In this document: in pieces, positions 1 through 7,453 of the stretch
How the letters are laid out: each line of letters starts with the position of its first letter
Position numbering within the stretch: the first letter of the stretch is position 1
Source of the DNA: Candidatus Omnitrophota bacterium
Lineage (GTDB): Bacteria > Omnitrophota > Gorgyraeia > Gygaellales > Profunditerraquicolaceae
DNA length: 11,083 bases
NCBI GenBank assembly: GCA_026387255.1
Contig: JAPLMA010000007.1
Location: 1 to 11,083, forward strand
Direction: 5' to 3'
Program-made: the position numbers and the translations under genes
Notes under the pieces: model-generated
Database searches by the model: none
What the model saw: only the letters and a program-made list of their open reading frames with translations
Told to the model about the DNA's origin: nothing

Positions 1-1
1 T

Positions 2-433
2 TTTCAGGTTATTCCTTTGTTGTTTTATTTATTGATGGTAGTGATGCATGCGCGAAACAGGAAGCTTAAAACAGATCTAAGATACGCCAGGCAGCTTTTG
101 GCTCCCCGGAAGGCAAAATCAGGCATTCTCCGGGCGAGAGGCTTTCTGGAGAAAGGAAGTAGTGAAGAGTTTTACGATACCCTGTTTGATGTTCTACAGG
201 AATATCTGGGTAATAAGTTTCATTTGCCTTCAAAGGGTATAACGATAAGCATTTTAGATGAACAGCTTAAGAGTAAAAATATACCTGAAGAAATTTTGGC
301 TAAGTTAAGGGGTATTTTTTCTGAGTGTGATATGGTTCGCTATGCGGTTTCGCAATTAACCAGAGAAAATATGCAAAATTCTTTAAAGGGCTTGGAAGAG
401 GTAATTGACTATTTACAGAGAAATAGAGTATGA
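2..433 (+). CDS. batD: BatD-like protein, C-terminal part (5' end outside window)
   Basis: The reading frame is open from base 2, before the first possible start, so this is the 3' end of a larger gene. The visible part begins with a hydrophobic stretch (VIPLLFYLLMVVM), probably the single membrane anchor, followed by a basic stop-transfer segment (HARNRKLK) and about 115 soluble residues. That tail has the pattern of the cytoplasmic end of BatD: an FYDTLFDVLQEYLG helix, then LPSKGITISILDEQL, then a CDMVRYA motif resembling the family's 'aRFA' element. BatD proteins are large membrane-anchored products of bat operons, which carry VWA-domain (BatA/BatB) and TPR (BatC/BatE) partners and have been linked to aerotolerance or envelope stress; their biochemical role is not settled. 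The next gene, BatE-like, overlaps by 4 nt (ATGA) and supports the call. The N-terminal repeats that would confirm the family are outside the window. Confidence 0.72.
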   Translation, partial: FQVIPLLFYLLMVVMHARNRKLKTDLRYARQLLAPRKAKSGILRARGFLEKGSSEEFYDTLFDVLQEYLGNKFHLPSKGITISILDEQLKSKNIPEEILAKLRGIFSECDMVRYAVSQLTRENMQNSLKGLEEVIDYLQRNRV

Positions 434-1221
434 ATAAGCCAAGGTTAGTAAAATTATCCGGGTTTTGTTTAGTTTGTCTGGCGGTGGTTTTTATTTTGCG
501 TAGCTCTTTTGCGCAAGAAACAGGGGTTACAGAAATAAATCGACTTTTTTATCAGGGTAACTCTGATTACAAAGAGGCTAAATTTGAGGCGGCAATTGAT
601 AATTACGCAAAGATTCTTAATTTGGGCCTGGAAAACGGTAGCCTATATTATAATTTAGGGAATAGTTATTTTAAAAAAGGAGACCTGGGCAGGGCTGTTC
701 TTAGCTATGAGAGAGCATTAATTCTTATTCCCAATGACAGCGATTTAAAATCCAATCAGGAATATGTTTTGTCTTTATTGAATTTAGGCCCGCAGTCTTT
801 TGAAAATTGGTTGGAAAAAGCTGCCAATAAGCTATTTGGGGATGTATCGATTAATTTTTTAACTGTTCTTTTATCGTTTATCTATATCCTGGCGTTTCTG
901 GCCTTGGTTAGCAGCTTGTTTTTTGCCGGAGCCAAAAAAGGTATTAAATTTTTTCTTTTGGGCTTAGCAGCAGTATTTATTATTTCAGTTATTTCATTAA
1001 ATAGTAAAATAACTTATTTAAATAAGGGGGGGGTGGTTATAAGTAAGGAAGCGGATGTTAAATTTGAGCCACTGGAAGGGGCAACAACCTATTTTAAGCT
1101 TACCGAAGGCAGTAAAGTTGAGGTGCTTGATAAAACTGAAAACTGGTATAAGATAAAACGGCCTGACGGTAAAATTGGTTGGATCAATAAGGGGGAGCTA
1201 GGGTTAATGCTTGATTTTTGA
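430..1221 (+). CDS. batE: BatE-like TPR and SH3-domain membrane protein
   Basis: This 263-residue protein starts with a hydrophobic signal sequence or anchor (residues 6-27) ending in a plausible signal-peptidase site (SSFA before QE). Residues about 38-105 form two to three tetratricopeptide repeats with the typical pattern (LYYNLGNSYFKKGDLGRAV, YERALILIPND). Two membrane segments follow (about 143-166 and 170-190). The end, about 200-258, is a bacterial SH3-like domain (VKFEPLEGATTYFKLTEGS, VEVLDKTENWYKI, GKIGWI). Signal, TPRs, two membrane helices and SH3 is the usual architecture of BatE, the last gene of many bat operons. It probably scaffolds envelope complexes with BatA, BatB and BatD through TPR contacts. 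Its start overlaps the batD-like stop as ATGA, indicating translational coupling, and a strong terminator follows 15 bases after the stop. BatE is best supported by the neighbour; a generic TPR/SH3 protein is the alternative. Confidence 0.75.
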   Translation: MNKPRLVKLSGFCLVCLAVVFILRSSFAQETGVTEINRLFYQGNSDYKEAKFEAAIDNYAKILNLGLENGSLYYNLGNSYFKKGDLGRAVLSYERALILIPNDSDLKSNQEYVLSLLNLGPQSFENWLEKAANKLFGDVSINFLTVLLSFIYILAFLALVSSLFFAGAKKGIKFFLLGLAAVFIISVISLNSKITYLNKGGVVISKEADVKFEPLEGATTYFKLTEGSKVEVLDKTENWYKIKRPDGKIGWINKGELGLMLDF

Positions 1222-1236
1222 GGGAAGATTTAATCT

Positions 1237-1264
1237 AAAGCACTCTTGACAGAGTGCTTTTTTT
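1237..1264 (+). terminator. Rho-independent terminator of the bat operon
   Basis: A perfect 9-bp stem (AAAGCACTC at 1237-1245 and GAGTGCTTT at 1252-1260) closes a 6-nt loop (TTGACA). It runs straight into a T tract; counting the stem's own end there are seven consecutive T residues at 1258-1264. It starts 15 bases after the batE-like stop codon. This separates the bat transcript from the efflux operon downstream. Confidence 0.85.
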
Positions 1265-1301
1265 ATGGCATATTGTTAATGTGGTTAATATTTAATATCA
1301 T
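1246..1301 (+). promoter_or_regulatory. Candidate promoter(s) of the marR-efflux operon
   Basis: Two overlapping sigma70-like readings are possible. In the first, a perfect -35 TTGACA (1246-1251) lies in the loop of the upstream terminator and is followed after 17 bases by a weak -10 CATATT (1269-1274). In the second, TTGTTA (1274-1279) and TATCAT (1296-1301, five of six matches to TATAAT) are 16 bases apart, and the -10 lies inside the palindromic operator. In the first case the operator lies just downstream of the start site; in the second it covers the -10. Either layout allows repression by a MarR protein. The sequence alone cannot tell which is used. Confidence 0.45.
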
Positions 1302-1310
1302 TAAATATTA
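1286..1310. promoter_or_regulatory. Palindromic operator, probably for the adjacent MarR regulator
   Basis: A 25-bp inverted repeat has perfect 11-bp arms (taatatttaat at 1286-1296 and attaaatatta at 1300-1310) around a 3-nt centre (atc). It ends directly against the GGGGG Shine-Dalgarno of the marR-type gene, 12 bases before its ATG. MarR dimers typically bind palindromes of this size next to or inside their own promoter, so autoregulation and control of the whole efflux operon is the natural reading. The site is entirely A/T in the arms, so chance palindromy is more likely than for a mixed-base site, but 11 matched pairs is long. Confidence 0.65.
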
Positions 1311-1322
1311 GGGGGATTTAAT

Positions 1323-1778
1323 ATGACTGGAATTTCGATTGCTGATTTCGCACTAAAAATGAATCAGATTATACCTGAAATTATGAAGGGGTTTGCCCAT
1401 AGGCAGAATAATGAGGTATATAAAGGAAAGATTACCTTGCCGCAGTTGCTTATTTTGGAGTTATTAAGCCGTCAGGGCGCATCCAAAATGACAGATTTGG
1501 CTAAGTATATGAAGGTAAGCACTGCTGCTTCCACCGGGATTGTTCAGCGCCTGGTAATGTTGGGTTATGTGCAAAGAGAATACGACTCCAGCGACCGCAG
1601 GATAGTTAAAATCAAGCTTAACACCAAAGGGACAGAACTCTTAAAAAAAATAAACCAACAGCGTACACAGTCAGTGATTAAGATCTTTGGCCAAATATCT
1701 GAAAACGACCGCGGAGAATATTTACGCATACTTATGCAGGTAAAAGATATTTTGGATAAGGAAGAAACTAAATTATGA
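1323..1778 (+). CDS. MarR-family transcriptional regulator
   Basis: The 151-residue length is normal for MarR proteins. An N-terminal dimerisation helix is followed by the winged helix-turn-helix: residues about 38-50 (LPQLLILELLSRQG), the helix pair at about 56-77 (MTDLAKYMKVSTAASTGIVQRL), and a wing with the family signature SSDRRIVKIKL (89-99) leading to NTKG. The C-terminal helices (about 104-148) complete the dimer interface. It probably represses the operon it heads, and ligand binding would release the DNA. The start is fixed by a strong GGGGG ribosome-binding site at 1311-1315. The stop overlaps the TolC-like start as ATGA. Position at the head of an efflux operon fits a drug- or toxic-compound-responsive repressor; the ligand cannot be read from sequence. 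Confidence 0.9.
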   Translation: MTGISIADFALKMNQIIPEIMKGFAHRQNNEVYKGKITLPQLLILELLSRQGASKMTDLAKYMKVSTAASTGIVQRLVMLGYVQREYDSSDRRIVKIKLNTKGTELLKKINQQRTQSVIKIFGQISENDRGEYLRILMQVKDILDKEETKL

Positions 1779-3049
1779 AGCGGCTTATTTTTATAATATT
1801 ATTTTTTAGTTTAATTACTATAACCGGGTTCGCCGAAGAAATTACGCTTACCTTTAGCGAAGCAGTGGCGATCGGCTTAAGGGATAATCGGGATATTCTG
1901 CTTAAAACGCAGGATGTGGAAAAAGCTAAGTTAAAAATTGCTGAAGCCCAAGCAGGAATTTTCCCTACGCTTGACTATACCGGTAGTTGGTTTTATACCG
2001 CCGGCCTCTATAGCAAAGATTTGAGCCAGAACTCTTCACAGGTTACCTTAAAACAGTATCTTTATAGAGGCGGCAGAGTCATAAATAGCATAAAATATAA
2101 TGATTATAAGTTGGAGGTAACGCAATCACTTTTAGATAAAACAAAATTGGAGACAATTTTTGATTTTTCCCAATCTTATTATACACTGCTACTTTCAAAC
2201 TTTTTTGTCAAATTAAATAAAGCAATACTGGAAAATAGCCGTCAGCATTTGGATTATATTAATGCGCGTTATAAAAACGGCCAGGCTTCAGAAACCGACA
2301 TTCTGCAGGCACAGGCTTCTTTATCTTTAGTGGAACAGGCTTATGAAGTTTCCAATGCGCAGCAGGAGGCAGCGGGGGCTTTATTGAATAATCTGTTATC
2401 TTTGGATAAAGATGTTTTGGTTGTCCCGAGTACAGAATTAAAATTTACGCCCAAAGATGTTGCTTTTGATCAAGGCTTTCTAAAGGCCATGCAAACCCGC
2501 CCGGAAATAAGACAGTTTGAAGCACAGCTTAAAGCGGATAAGAGCGCAATACAAGTGCAGCGCGCAGGGGGCCGTCCGGATATTTATGCCTCTTGGGATT
2601 ATTACGCACGCTCGCATTCTGTTACGACGACCGTAAATACCAGGAACTGGAATGATTATAATGTTTTTGGCCTGACTTTATCCTGGCCGGTATTTGATGG
2701 ATGGAAAACTAAGGCATTGGTGGAACAGGCAATCGTAGATTTAAAGCAGACACAATTAGGTCAAGCTAAATTAATTCAAGATATTGTTCTGGAGGTAAAA
2801 AATTCGTATTTATCTTTAAAGAATGCCATCGATCAGATAAAAGCCAGCCAGGCAGACATTTTATTTTATAAGCAGAATCTTCTCACGGCAGAGGAAAAAT
2901 CCGTCCAGGGATTGATCAGTTCATTAGATAAGAATGACGCGCAATTAAAATACGCAATTTCGGTTTTTAATCAACAGCAGGCAGTTTATGATTATGTCAT
3001 TGCTAAGTTTAACTTTGATAAGGCTACCGGAGGTTTTAATGAGCTATAA
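1775..3049 (+). CDS. TolC-like outer membrane efflux protein
   Basis: A 424-residue exported protein with a signal peptide (KR, then a hydrophobic core, probable cut after GFA at residue 20). The mature part has the two-fold internal layout of the outer membrane efflux (OEP) family: the first half begins ITLTFSEAVAIGLRDNRDI with a long helix (KAKLKIAEAQAGIFPTLDY), and the second repeats the pattern from about residue 225 (FLKAMQTRPEIRQFEAQLKADKSAIQVQRAGGRPDIYASWDYY). The characteristic GQASETDILQAQASL and LSWPVFDGWKTKALVEQA stretches are present. Such proteins trimerise into a beta-barrel with a periplasmic alpha-tunnel and form the exit duct of tripartite pumps. It is coupled to marR by a 4-nt overlap and to the adaptor gene by an 11-nt overlap. 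Length and architecture are complete for the family. Confidence 0.9.
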   Translation: MKRLIFIILFFSLITITGFAEEITLTFSEAVAIGLRDNRDILLKTQDVEKAKLKIAEAQAGIFPTLDYTGSWFYTAGLYSKDLSQNSSQVTLKQYLYRGGRVINSIKYNDYKLEVTQSLLDKTKLETIFDFSQSYYTLLLSNFFVKLNKAILENSRQHLDYINARYKNGQASETDILQAQASLSLVEQAYEVSNAQQEAAGALLNNLLSLDKDVLVVPSTELKFTPKDVAFDQGFLKAMQTRPEIRQFEAQLKADKSAIQVQRAGGRPDIYASWDYYARSHSVTTTVNTRNWNDYNVFGLTLSWPVFDGWKTKALVEQAIVDLKQTQLGQAKLIQDIVLEVKNSYLSLKNAIDQIKASQADILFYKQNLLTAEEKSVQGLISSLDKNDAQLKYAISVFNQQQAVYDYVIAKFNFDKATGGFNEL

Positions 3050-3917
3050 AAAAATATTAATGATGATTTGTTGTGTACTTTTATTAAGCGGTTGCGCTCC
3101 GGGAAAGGCTAAAGAAAAGATTCTTGAGGTTATTCCGGTTAAAGTGGATAAGGTTAAACTGCAGGAGCTTTATGAGAGTTTAGATTATACCGGGGATATT
3201 AAGGCTCAGGATGAAGCAGTGATTTATCCAAAGGTGAGCGGAAAGATTATTGAAAAAGTAAAAGAGGATGGCGCTTTGATCAATAAAGGAGAGGCGATTT
3301 GTTATATTGATCGTGATGAAGTCGGCCTTAAATTCCAAAAAGCTCCGGTAGAAAGTACACTTACCGGAATTTTAGGTAGAGTGTATGTTGATCTAGGAGA
3401 GAATGTTACAGCAAACACTCCCGTTGCTTTAGTAGTAAGCGCGGATAAAGTAAAGATTGGGCTAGATATTCCGGAAAAATATTTACCTAAGATCACTCTT
3501 GGCCAACAGGCTCAGATTAGCGTGGATAGTTGGGAGGACGAGAAATTTATAGGTAGCGTAACCAAGATCAGCCCGGTTATTGATCTGTCTACGCGCACAG
3601 CCCCGGTTGAGATAACGATTATGAACAAGGAGTATCGTTTAAAATCCGGGATGTTTGCTAAAGTGCAGTTGGTAATTGAAGCTAGAAACAATGTTCCGGT
3701 AATCTTAAGGGAAGCGATTATGGGCCGTGATCCGGATAATTATGTATTTGTAGTTGAGAATAAGAAAGCGGTATTGAGAAAAATAAGTTTAGGTATTCGT
3801 CAGGGGCCGTATTTTGAGGTGCGTGAAGGTTTAAAAGACGGCGACTCGGTAGTGATTATGGGCCAACAGCTGCTTTCTGATGGCGCCAGTGTTGAGCCGG
3901 AGGTGGAAAAAGAATGA
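3039..3917 (+). CDS. RND efflux periplasmic adaptor (membrane fusion) lipoprotein without alpha-hairpin
   Basis: The start at 3039 is chosen over an in-frame upstream ATG at 2988. It has a GGAGG ribosome-binding site at 3029-3033, 5 bases away, and it gives a proper lipoprotein signal with lipobox LSGC, the lipidated Cys being residue 19. The mature 274 residues carry the two half-motifs of the biotinyl-lipoyl domain (about 60-92, YPKVSGKIIEKVKEDG; about 101-132, TLTGILGRVYVDLGENV), a beta-barrel domain (about 133-210) and a membrane-proximal domain (about 211-285, ending DGDSVVIMGQQLLSDGASV). The two lipoyl halves are separated by fewer than ten residues, so the usual alpha-helical hairpin is absent; BesA of Borrelia is a known hairpin-less relative in architecture. 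The protein should link the RND pump to the TolC-like channel in the periplasm. It overlaps the pump gene by 4 nt. Confidence 0.88.
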   Translation: MSYKKILMMICCVLLLSGCAPGKAKEKILEVIPVKVDKVKLQELYESLDYTGDIKAQDEAVIYPKVSGKIIEKVKEDGALINKGEAICYIDRDEVGLKFQKAPVESTLTGILGRVYVDLGENVTANTPVALVVSADKVKIGLDIPEKYLPKITLGQQAQISVDSWEDEKFIGSVTKISPVIDLSTRTAPVEITIMNKEYRLKSGMFAKVQLVIEARNNVPVILREAIMGRDPDNYVFVVENKKAVLRKISLGIRQGPYFEVREGLKDGDSVVIMGQQLLSDGASVEPEVEKE

Positions 3918-6900
3918 GCTTACCAGAATTTGGCGTAAAGAAGCCGGTTACTAACTTGATGATTTTCTTGGCGATTATTATTCTAGCCCTTTATTCTTTG
4001 AGTCGTTTGGGTATAGATATGATGCCGGAGATCGAGCCACCCTCGATAACCGTAATATCAACTTATCCCGGGGCAGGAAGCGAAGATGTGGAGACAAATG
4101 TAACCGAAGAGTTGGAGAACCAATTAGGAACTACTCCGGGTTTAGAAAAGATTACTTCAAATTCTTCGGAGGGCAGCTCTTTAATTACTCTAAAGTTTAT
4201 CTGGGGTACAAATCTTGATGAGGCTTCTAATGATGTCCGCGACCGTATTGAATTAGCCAAGCGATTCTTACCGGATATTCCGGATGAGATGGACAATCCT
4301 TTTATTTTTAAATTTAATACCGCCAATATTCCAATCATCTATTTTGGCATCACTGCTCAACAGACCTATCCGGATCTTTATGATTTAGTCGACAAAAAAA
4401 TCGGAGATGCTTTAAGGCAGCTACCGGGGGTAGGCACGGTTCAGATTAACGGCGGCGGTTTGCAGCGCCAGATTAATATCTGGATTGACCGGCAGCGCTT
4501 AGAAGGATATGGATTTTCCGTTCTGGATATAGAAAACAAATTAAAAGAGGAAAATATTACTCAGCCGGTGGGGAGTTTGAAAACCGGGCTTACGGATTAT
4601 CTTATCCGCCTTCCGGGTGAATTTGTGCGTCCTGAAGAGATTAATCTTTTAATTTTGGGCAAACGTAATGGGAATCCCATATATTTAAGGGATGTCGCCC
4701 GGATAGAAGATAGCTTTAAAGAGGTTACCAGCTTAGTGCGCATTAATAAACAACCGGGAATTATGGTGATGATCCAAAAACAGAGTGGGACAAATTCCGT
4801 AGAAGTTGCCCGTAAAGTGAAGGAAAAAATGGCGCAGTTGGTTAAAACTTTGCCGGCGGATGTTAAGGTTAATACCATATTTGATACCTCCCAGGATATT
4901 ATTAATTCATTGAATTCTTTAAAATTTTCCGTTTGGTTGGGTATCGTCATGGTGATTATGGTGGCTTGGTTTTTCTTCCGGTCTTTGGTGCCAAGCTTGA
5001 TTGTCGCTTTATCCATTCCTTTTTCTCTTTTAATTGCTTTTATTTATTTATTTTTAAGTAAAGGCACGATTAACACTATTAGCCTATCTTCTTTAGCGAT
5101 TGCGAGCGGGATGGTAGTAGATAACGCGATTGTCATCGTGGACAATATTTTCAGGAGGTTAGAGAAAGGCAACCGGCCAACGGAAGCGGCGATCTTTGGA
5201 ACCTCAGAGATGTTCCTTTCCGTATCCGCGTCAACATTGACGACAGTGGTAGTATTTATGCCGATGTTATTTATCCCGGGAGTAGTGGGGGTAATTTTCG
5301 GCGGGTTGGCAATTATTATTATCGTGACTTTGACTGCTTCTTTATTTACCGCTACCACTTTTACTCCGATGCTTTGCGCCCAATGGTTGCGTTTTAATCA
5401 TACCAATAAAAAATCAAAACTTTTTGTTAAGTTTTATGCAATTTCTGAAAGCTGGTTTAAGAGTTGGGAAAATTTTTACAGCCGAGCTTTGGGATTTTCT
5501 TTGAAGCATAAAAAATTAATTTTAATCGGGTTTATTATTGCTTTTATTTTAAGCTTGCTCCTTGTGCCGTTTGTGGGTAATGAATTTATGCCTGAGGAGG
5601 ATTCTGGAGATTTACGGATTACTATTAATTTACCGATCGGAACACGTATTGAAGAATCAGATAAAGTGGCCAAAAAGGTAGAGGAGATCTTTGATAAATA
5701 TGTTCCGGAAGCGAAGTATTATTATGCCAGGTGTGGACAGGTTACCGGAGTCGGCAGGATGATTGGCGGAGCTAGTGGCACACATATAATTTCTGCGGGA
5801 GCAAAACTTGTTTCTAAGGATAAAAGAAAGCGTCCGGTAAAAGAAGTCGGCCAGGCAGTGAGAAATAAGATTAAGCTTATTCCCGGAGTATTAAGGACAG
5901 ATATTTCTACGGGAAATCCTTTGGGCAACCTGATTACCGGAGGAGGCGGCAAGGCCGTGCAGCTGGAAATAATCGGGAATTCTTTTGCAGAAACCAATGC
6001 TTTGGCGCAGAAAATAAAGATAATTATGGAGCATATCCCCGGGGCGGTAGATGTCAGCATTTCACGGGAAGCAAACAGCCCGGAGTTAAAGATTGATGTG
6101 GATAGGGAAAAGGCAGCCAGTTTAGGGTTGGATATGAATACGATCGCTTCCACTTTAAAGGCTTTTATTCAGGGGACAACGGCGACAAAATACCGCGAAA
6201 ATGGCAAAACCTATGATATTTATGTCAGGCTCCAAGAATCCTCGCGTACAAAATTAGAAGATATAGAGAATTTAACGATCATGGCTCCGCTGCCGTCGGA
6301 TAATGCGCCTTTTGTGGGATTAGAAGCTTTAGCCAGTCGGCAAGGGGTCAAGCGGGCTCAAATTAAATTAAGTAATATCGCCAAGATCTCTGAGGCCAGC
6401 GGCCCGGATCGAATCGAACGTAAGAACCGGGAAAGAATGGTGAGAGTCCAGTGTAATGCTTATAAGCGGTCTAGCGGAAAGATCGTCGAGGATTTAAACA
6501 AACAAATCAGCAAGCTGGTGTTGCCGGCAGATGTTACGATAAACATCGGTGGGGAAGCGGAGGAGCAGAAAAAAGCTTTTGGCGATTTGACGCTTCTGCT
6601 TATTTTGGGTATTGCACTGGTGTATATGGTTATGGCGGCGCAGTTTGAATCACTGTTGGATCCTTTTATCATTATGTTTGCTATACCCTTTACTTTTATC
6701 GGCGTAATTTTAGGTTTTGTTTTAACCGGGACGACCTTAAGCATTAACACTTTCTTAGGGGTCGTCATGTTGATGGGTATAGTGGTGAATAATGCTATTG
6801 TTTTAGTGAGCTATATTATTATGCTGCGGGCGCGGGGATTTTCGATGCAGGATGCGGTAACTACCGCCGGAAGCCATCGTTTGCGTCCGATACTGATGAC

Positions 6901-7093
6901 TACGATTACCACCATTGTCGGCCTTCTGCCTTTGGCGCTTTCTCGCGGTGAAGGCTCTGAGGTTTGGCAACCTTTAGGTATTACGATGATCGGAGGCTTA
7001 ACGGTTTCCACTTTAGTTACTTTATTATTTGTTCCTACGCTTTACGCGGTGTTTCATAGGAAATCAGCTTTGAGGGAAGGTAATAAACAATGA
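3914..7093 (+). CDS. RND-family efflux pump, inner membrane transporter (HAE1/AcrB-like)
   Basis: A full-length RND transporter of 1059 residues. TM1 (about 12-32) follows the typical FGVKKPVTNLMIF start. Periplasmic domain one (about 33-335) contains STYPGAGSEDVETNVTEELE and the LPGVGTVQINGG element. TM2-6 span about 338-475, TM7 about 534-552. The second periplasmic loop follows, and TM8-12 lie at about 890-1045, with the conserved RLRPILMTTITTIVGLLPLAL. The TM4 motif reads GMVVDNAIVIVDN (Asp403, Asn404), where AcrB has Asp407-Asp408. TM10 reads GIVVNNAIVLVSY (Asn959), where AcrB has Lys940. This DN/NN variant occurs in many HAE1-like pumps, so proton coupling is still expected but with fewer charged residues. 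Substrates are probably hydrophobic or amphiphilic compounds rather than metal ions, as no CusA-type methionine pattern was noticed. The gene is coupled by ATGA overlaps on both sides. Confidence 0.93.
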   Translation: MSLPEFGVKKPVTNLMIFLAIIILALYSLSRLGIDMMPEIEPPSITVISTYPGAGSEDVETNVTEELENQLGTTPGLEKITSNSSEGSSLITLKFIWGTNLDEASNDVRDRIELAKRFLPDIPDEMDNPFIFKFNTANIPIIYFGITAQQTYPDLYDLVDKKIGDALRQLPGVGTVQINGGGLQRQINIWIDRQRLEGYGFSVLDIENKLKEENITQPVGSLKTGLTDYLIRLPGEFVRPEEINLLILGKRNGNPIYLRDVARIEDSFKEVTSLVRINKQPGIMVMIQKQSGTNSVEVARKVKEKMAQLVKTLPADVKVNTIFDTSQDIINSLNSLKFSVWLGIVMVIMVAWFFFRSLVPSLIVALSIPFSLLIAFIYLFLSKGTINTISLSSLAIASGMVVDNAIVIVDNIFRRLEKGNRPTEAAIFGTSEMFLSVSASTLTTVVVFMPMLFIPGVVGVIFGGLAIIIIVTLTASLFTATTFTPMLCAQWLRFNHTNKKSKLFVKFYAISESWFKSWENFYSRALGFSLKHKKLILIGFIIAFILSLLLVPFVGNEFMPEEDSGDLRITINLPIGTRIEESDKVAKKVEEIFDKYVPEAKYYYARCGQVTGVGRMIGGASGTHIISAGAKLVSKDKRKRPVKEVGQAVRNKIKLIPGVLRTDISTGNPLGNLITGGGGKAVQLEIIGNSFAETNALAQKIKIIMEHIPGAVDVSISREANSPELKIDVDREKAASLGLDMNTIASTLKAFIQGTTATKYRENGKTYDIYVRLQESSRTKLEDIENLTIMAPLPSDNAPFVGLEALASRQGVKRAQIKLSNIAKISEASGPDRIERKNRERMVRVQCNAYKRSSGKIVEDLNKQISKLVLPADVTINIGGEAEEQKKAFGDLTLLLILGIALVYMVMAAQFESLLDPFIIMFAIPFTFIGVILGFVLTGTTLSINTFLGVVMLMGIVVNNAIVLVSYIIMLRARGFSMQDAVTTAGSHRLRPILMTTITTIVGLLPLALSRGEGSEVWQPLGITMIGGLTVSTLVTLLFVPTLYAVFHRKSALREGNKQ

Positions 7094-7380
7094 AGATAAT
7101 CATGTTGGTGTATAATGAGGCGCTAGATAATGAGGTGATGGAAATTTTAGAGAGTTGTTTGATGAAAAATTATACTAAGATTACCGGAGTTTTTGGCTGC
7201 GGCACATCCAGCGGTACGCATTTGGGTACGGATATTTGGCCAGGGTTAAACAATATTCTATATGTTGCCTGTGAAGAAGTGGTGGGTAAGAAAATCATTG
7301 TTTTGGTCAAACAACTACGCAAGAGCTTAGGAGCTGAAGGGATAAAAGCTTTTCTTCTGCCGCTGGAAGAGCTGACTTAA
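7090..7380 (+). CDS. Small PII-like (ferredoxin-fold) protein linked to the RND operon
   Basis: A 96-residue cytoplasmic protein with no signal or membrane segment. The predicted order is strand (KIIMLVY, 2-8), helix (LDNEVMEILESC, 12-23), strand (TKITGVFGCG, 29-38), a loop (39-53, TSSGTHLGTDIWPGL), strand (NNILYVACEE, 54-63), helix (VGKKIIVLVKQLRKSLG, about 65-81) and strand (IKAFLLPLEEL). This is the beta-alpha-beta-beta-alpha-beta fold of PII and its relatives (CutA, DUF3240 and others). The loop sits where PII proteins have the T-loop. Small PII-like proteins are known as the last gene of some RND efflux operons, for example DUF3240 with Cus-type pumps. Its ATG overlaps the pump stop (ATGA), so it is made with the pump and may trimerise and sense a small molecule or metal to modulate it. 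Family membership is inferred from pattern and context only; ligand and function are not known. Two cysteines (Cys37 and Cys61) lie near the loop. Confidence 0.6.
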   Translation: MKIIMLVYNEALDNEVMEILESCLMKNYTKITGVFGCGTSSGTHLGTDIWPGLNNILYVACEEVVGKKIIVLVKQLRKSLGAEGIKAFLLPLEELT

Positions 7381-7453
7381 GAATCAAGGGGATAGATTTA
7401 TCTCTGTTTTTAAGGTATACTTTAGATGTAAGTAGATAAAATCAGGAGAGGCA

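Noticed and set aside
2988..3038. Upstream in-frame ATG that would extend the adaptor lipoprotein by 17 residues
   Set aside because: It lies deep inside the TolC-like gene and spoils the lipoprotein signal; the ATG at 3039 has an ideal GGAGG site and an immediate signal sequence.
4063..7011. Several minus-strand open frames of 60-140 codons opposite the RND gene
   Set aside because: They are antisense to a full-length conserved gene, have no recognisable domains, and no independent ribosome-binding context was seen.
7381..7453. Possible promoter (TATACT at 7416-7421) and weak hairpin (AGAT/ATCT) between the PII-like and PilV-like genes
   Set aside because: No acceptable -35 hexamer at 15-19 bp, and the hairpin has a 4-bp A/T-rich stem with a 2-nt loop; a promoter here is plausible from context but not supported enough to list.
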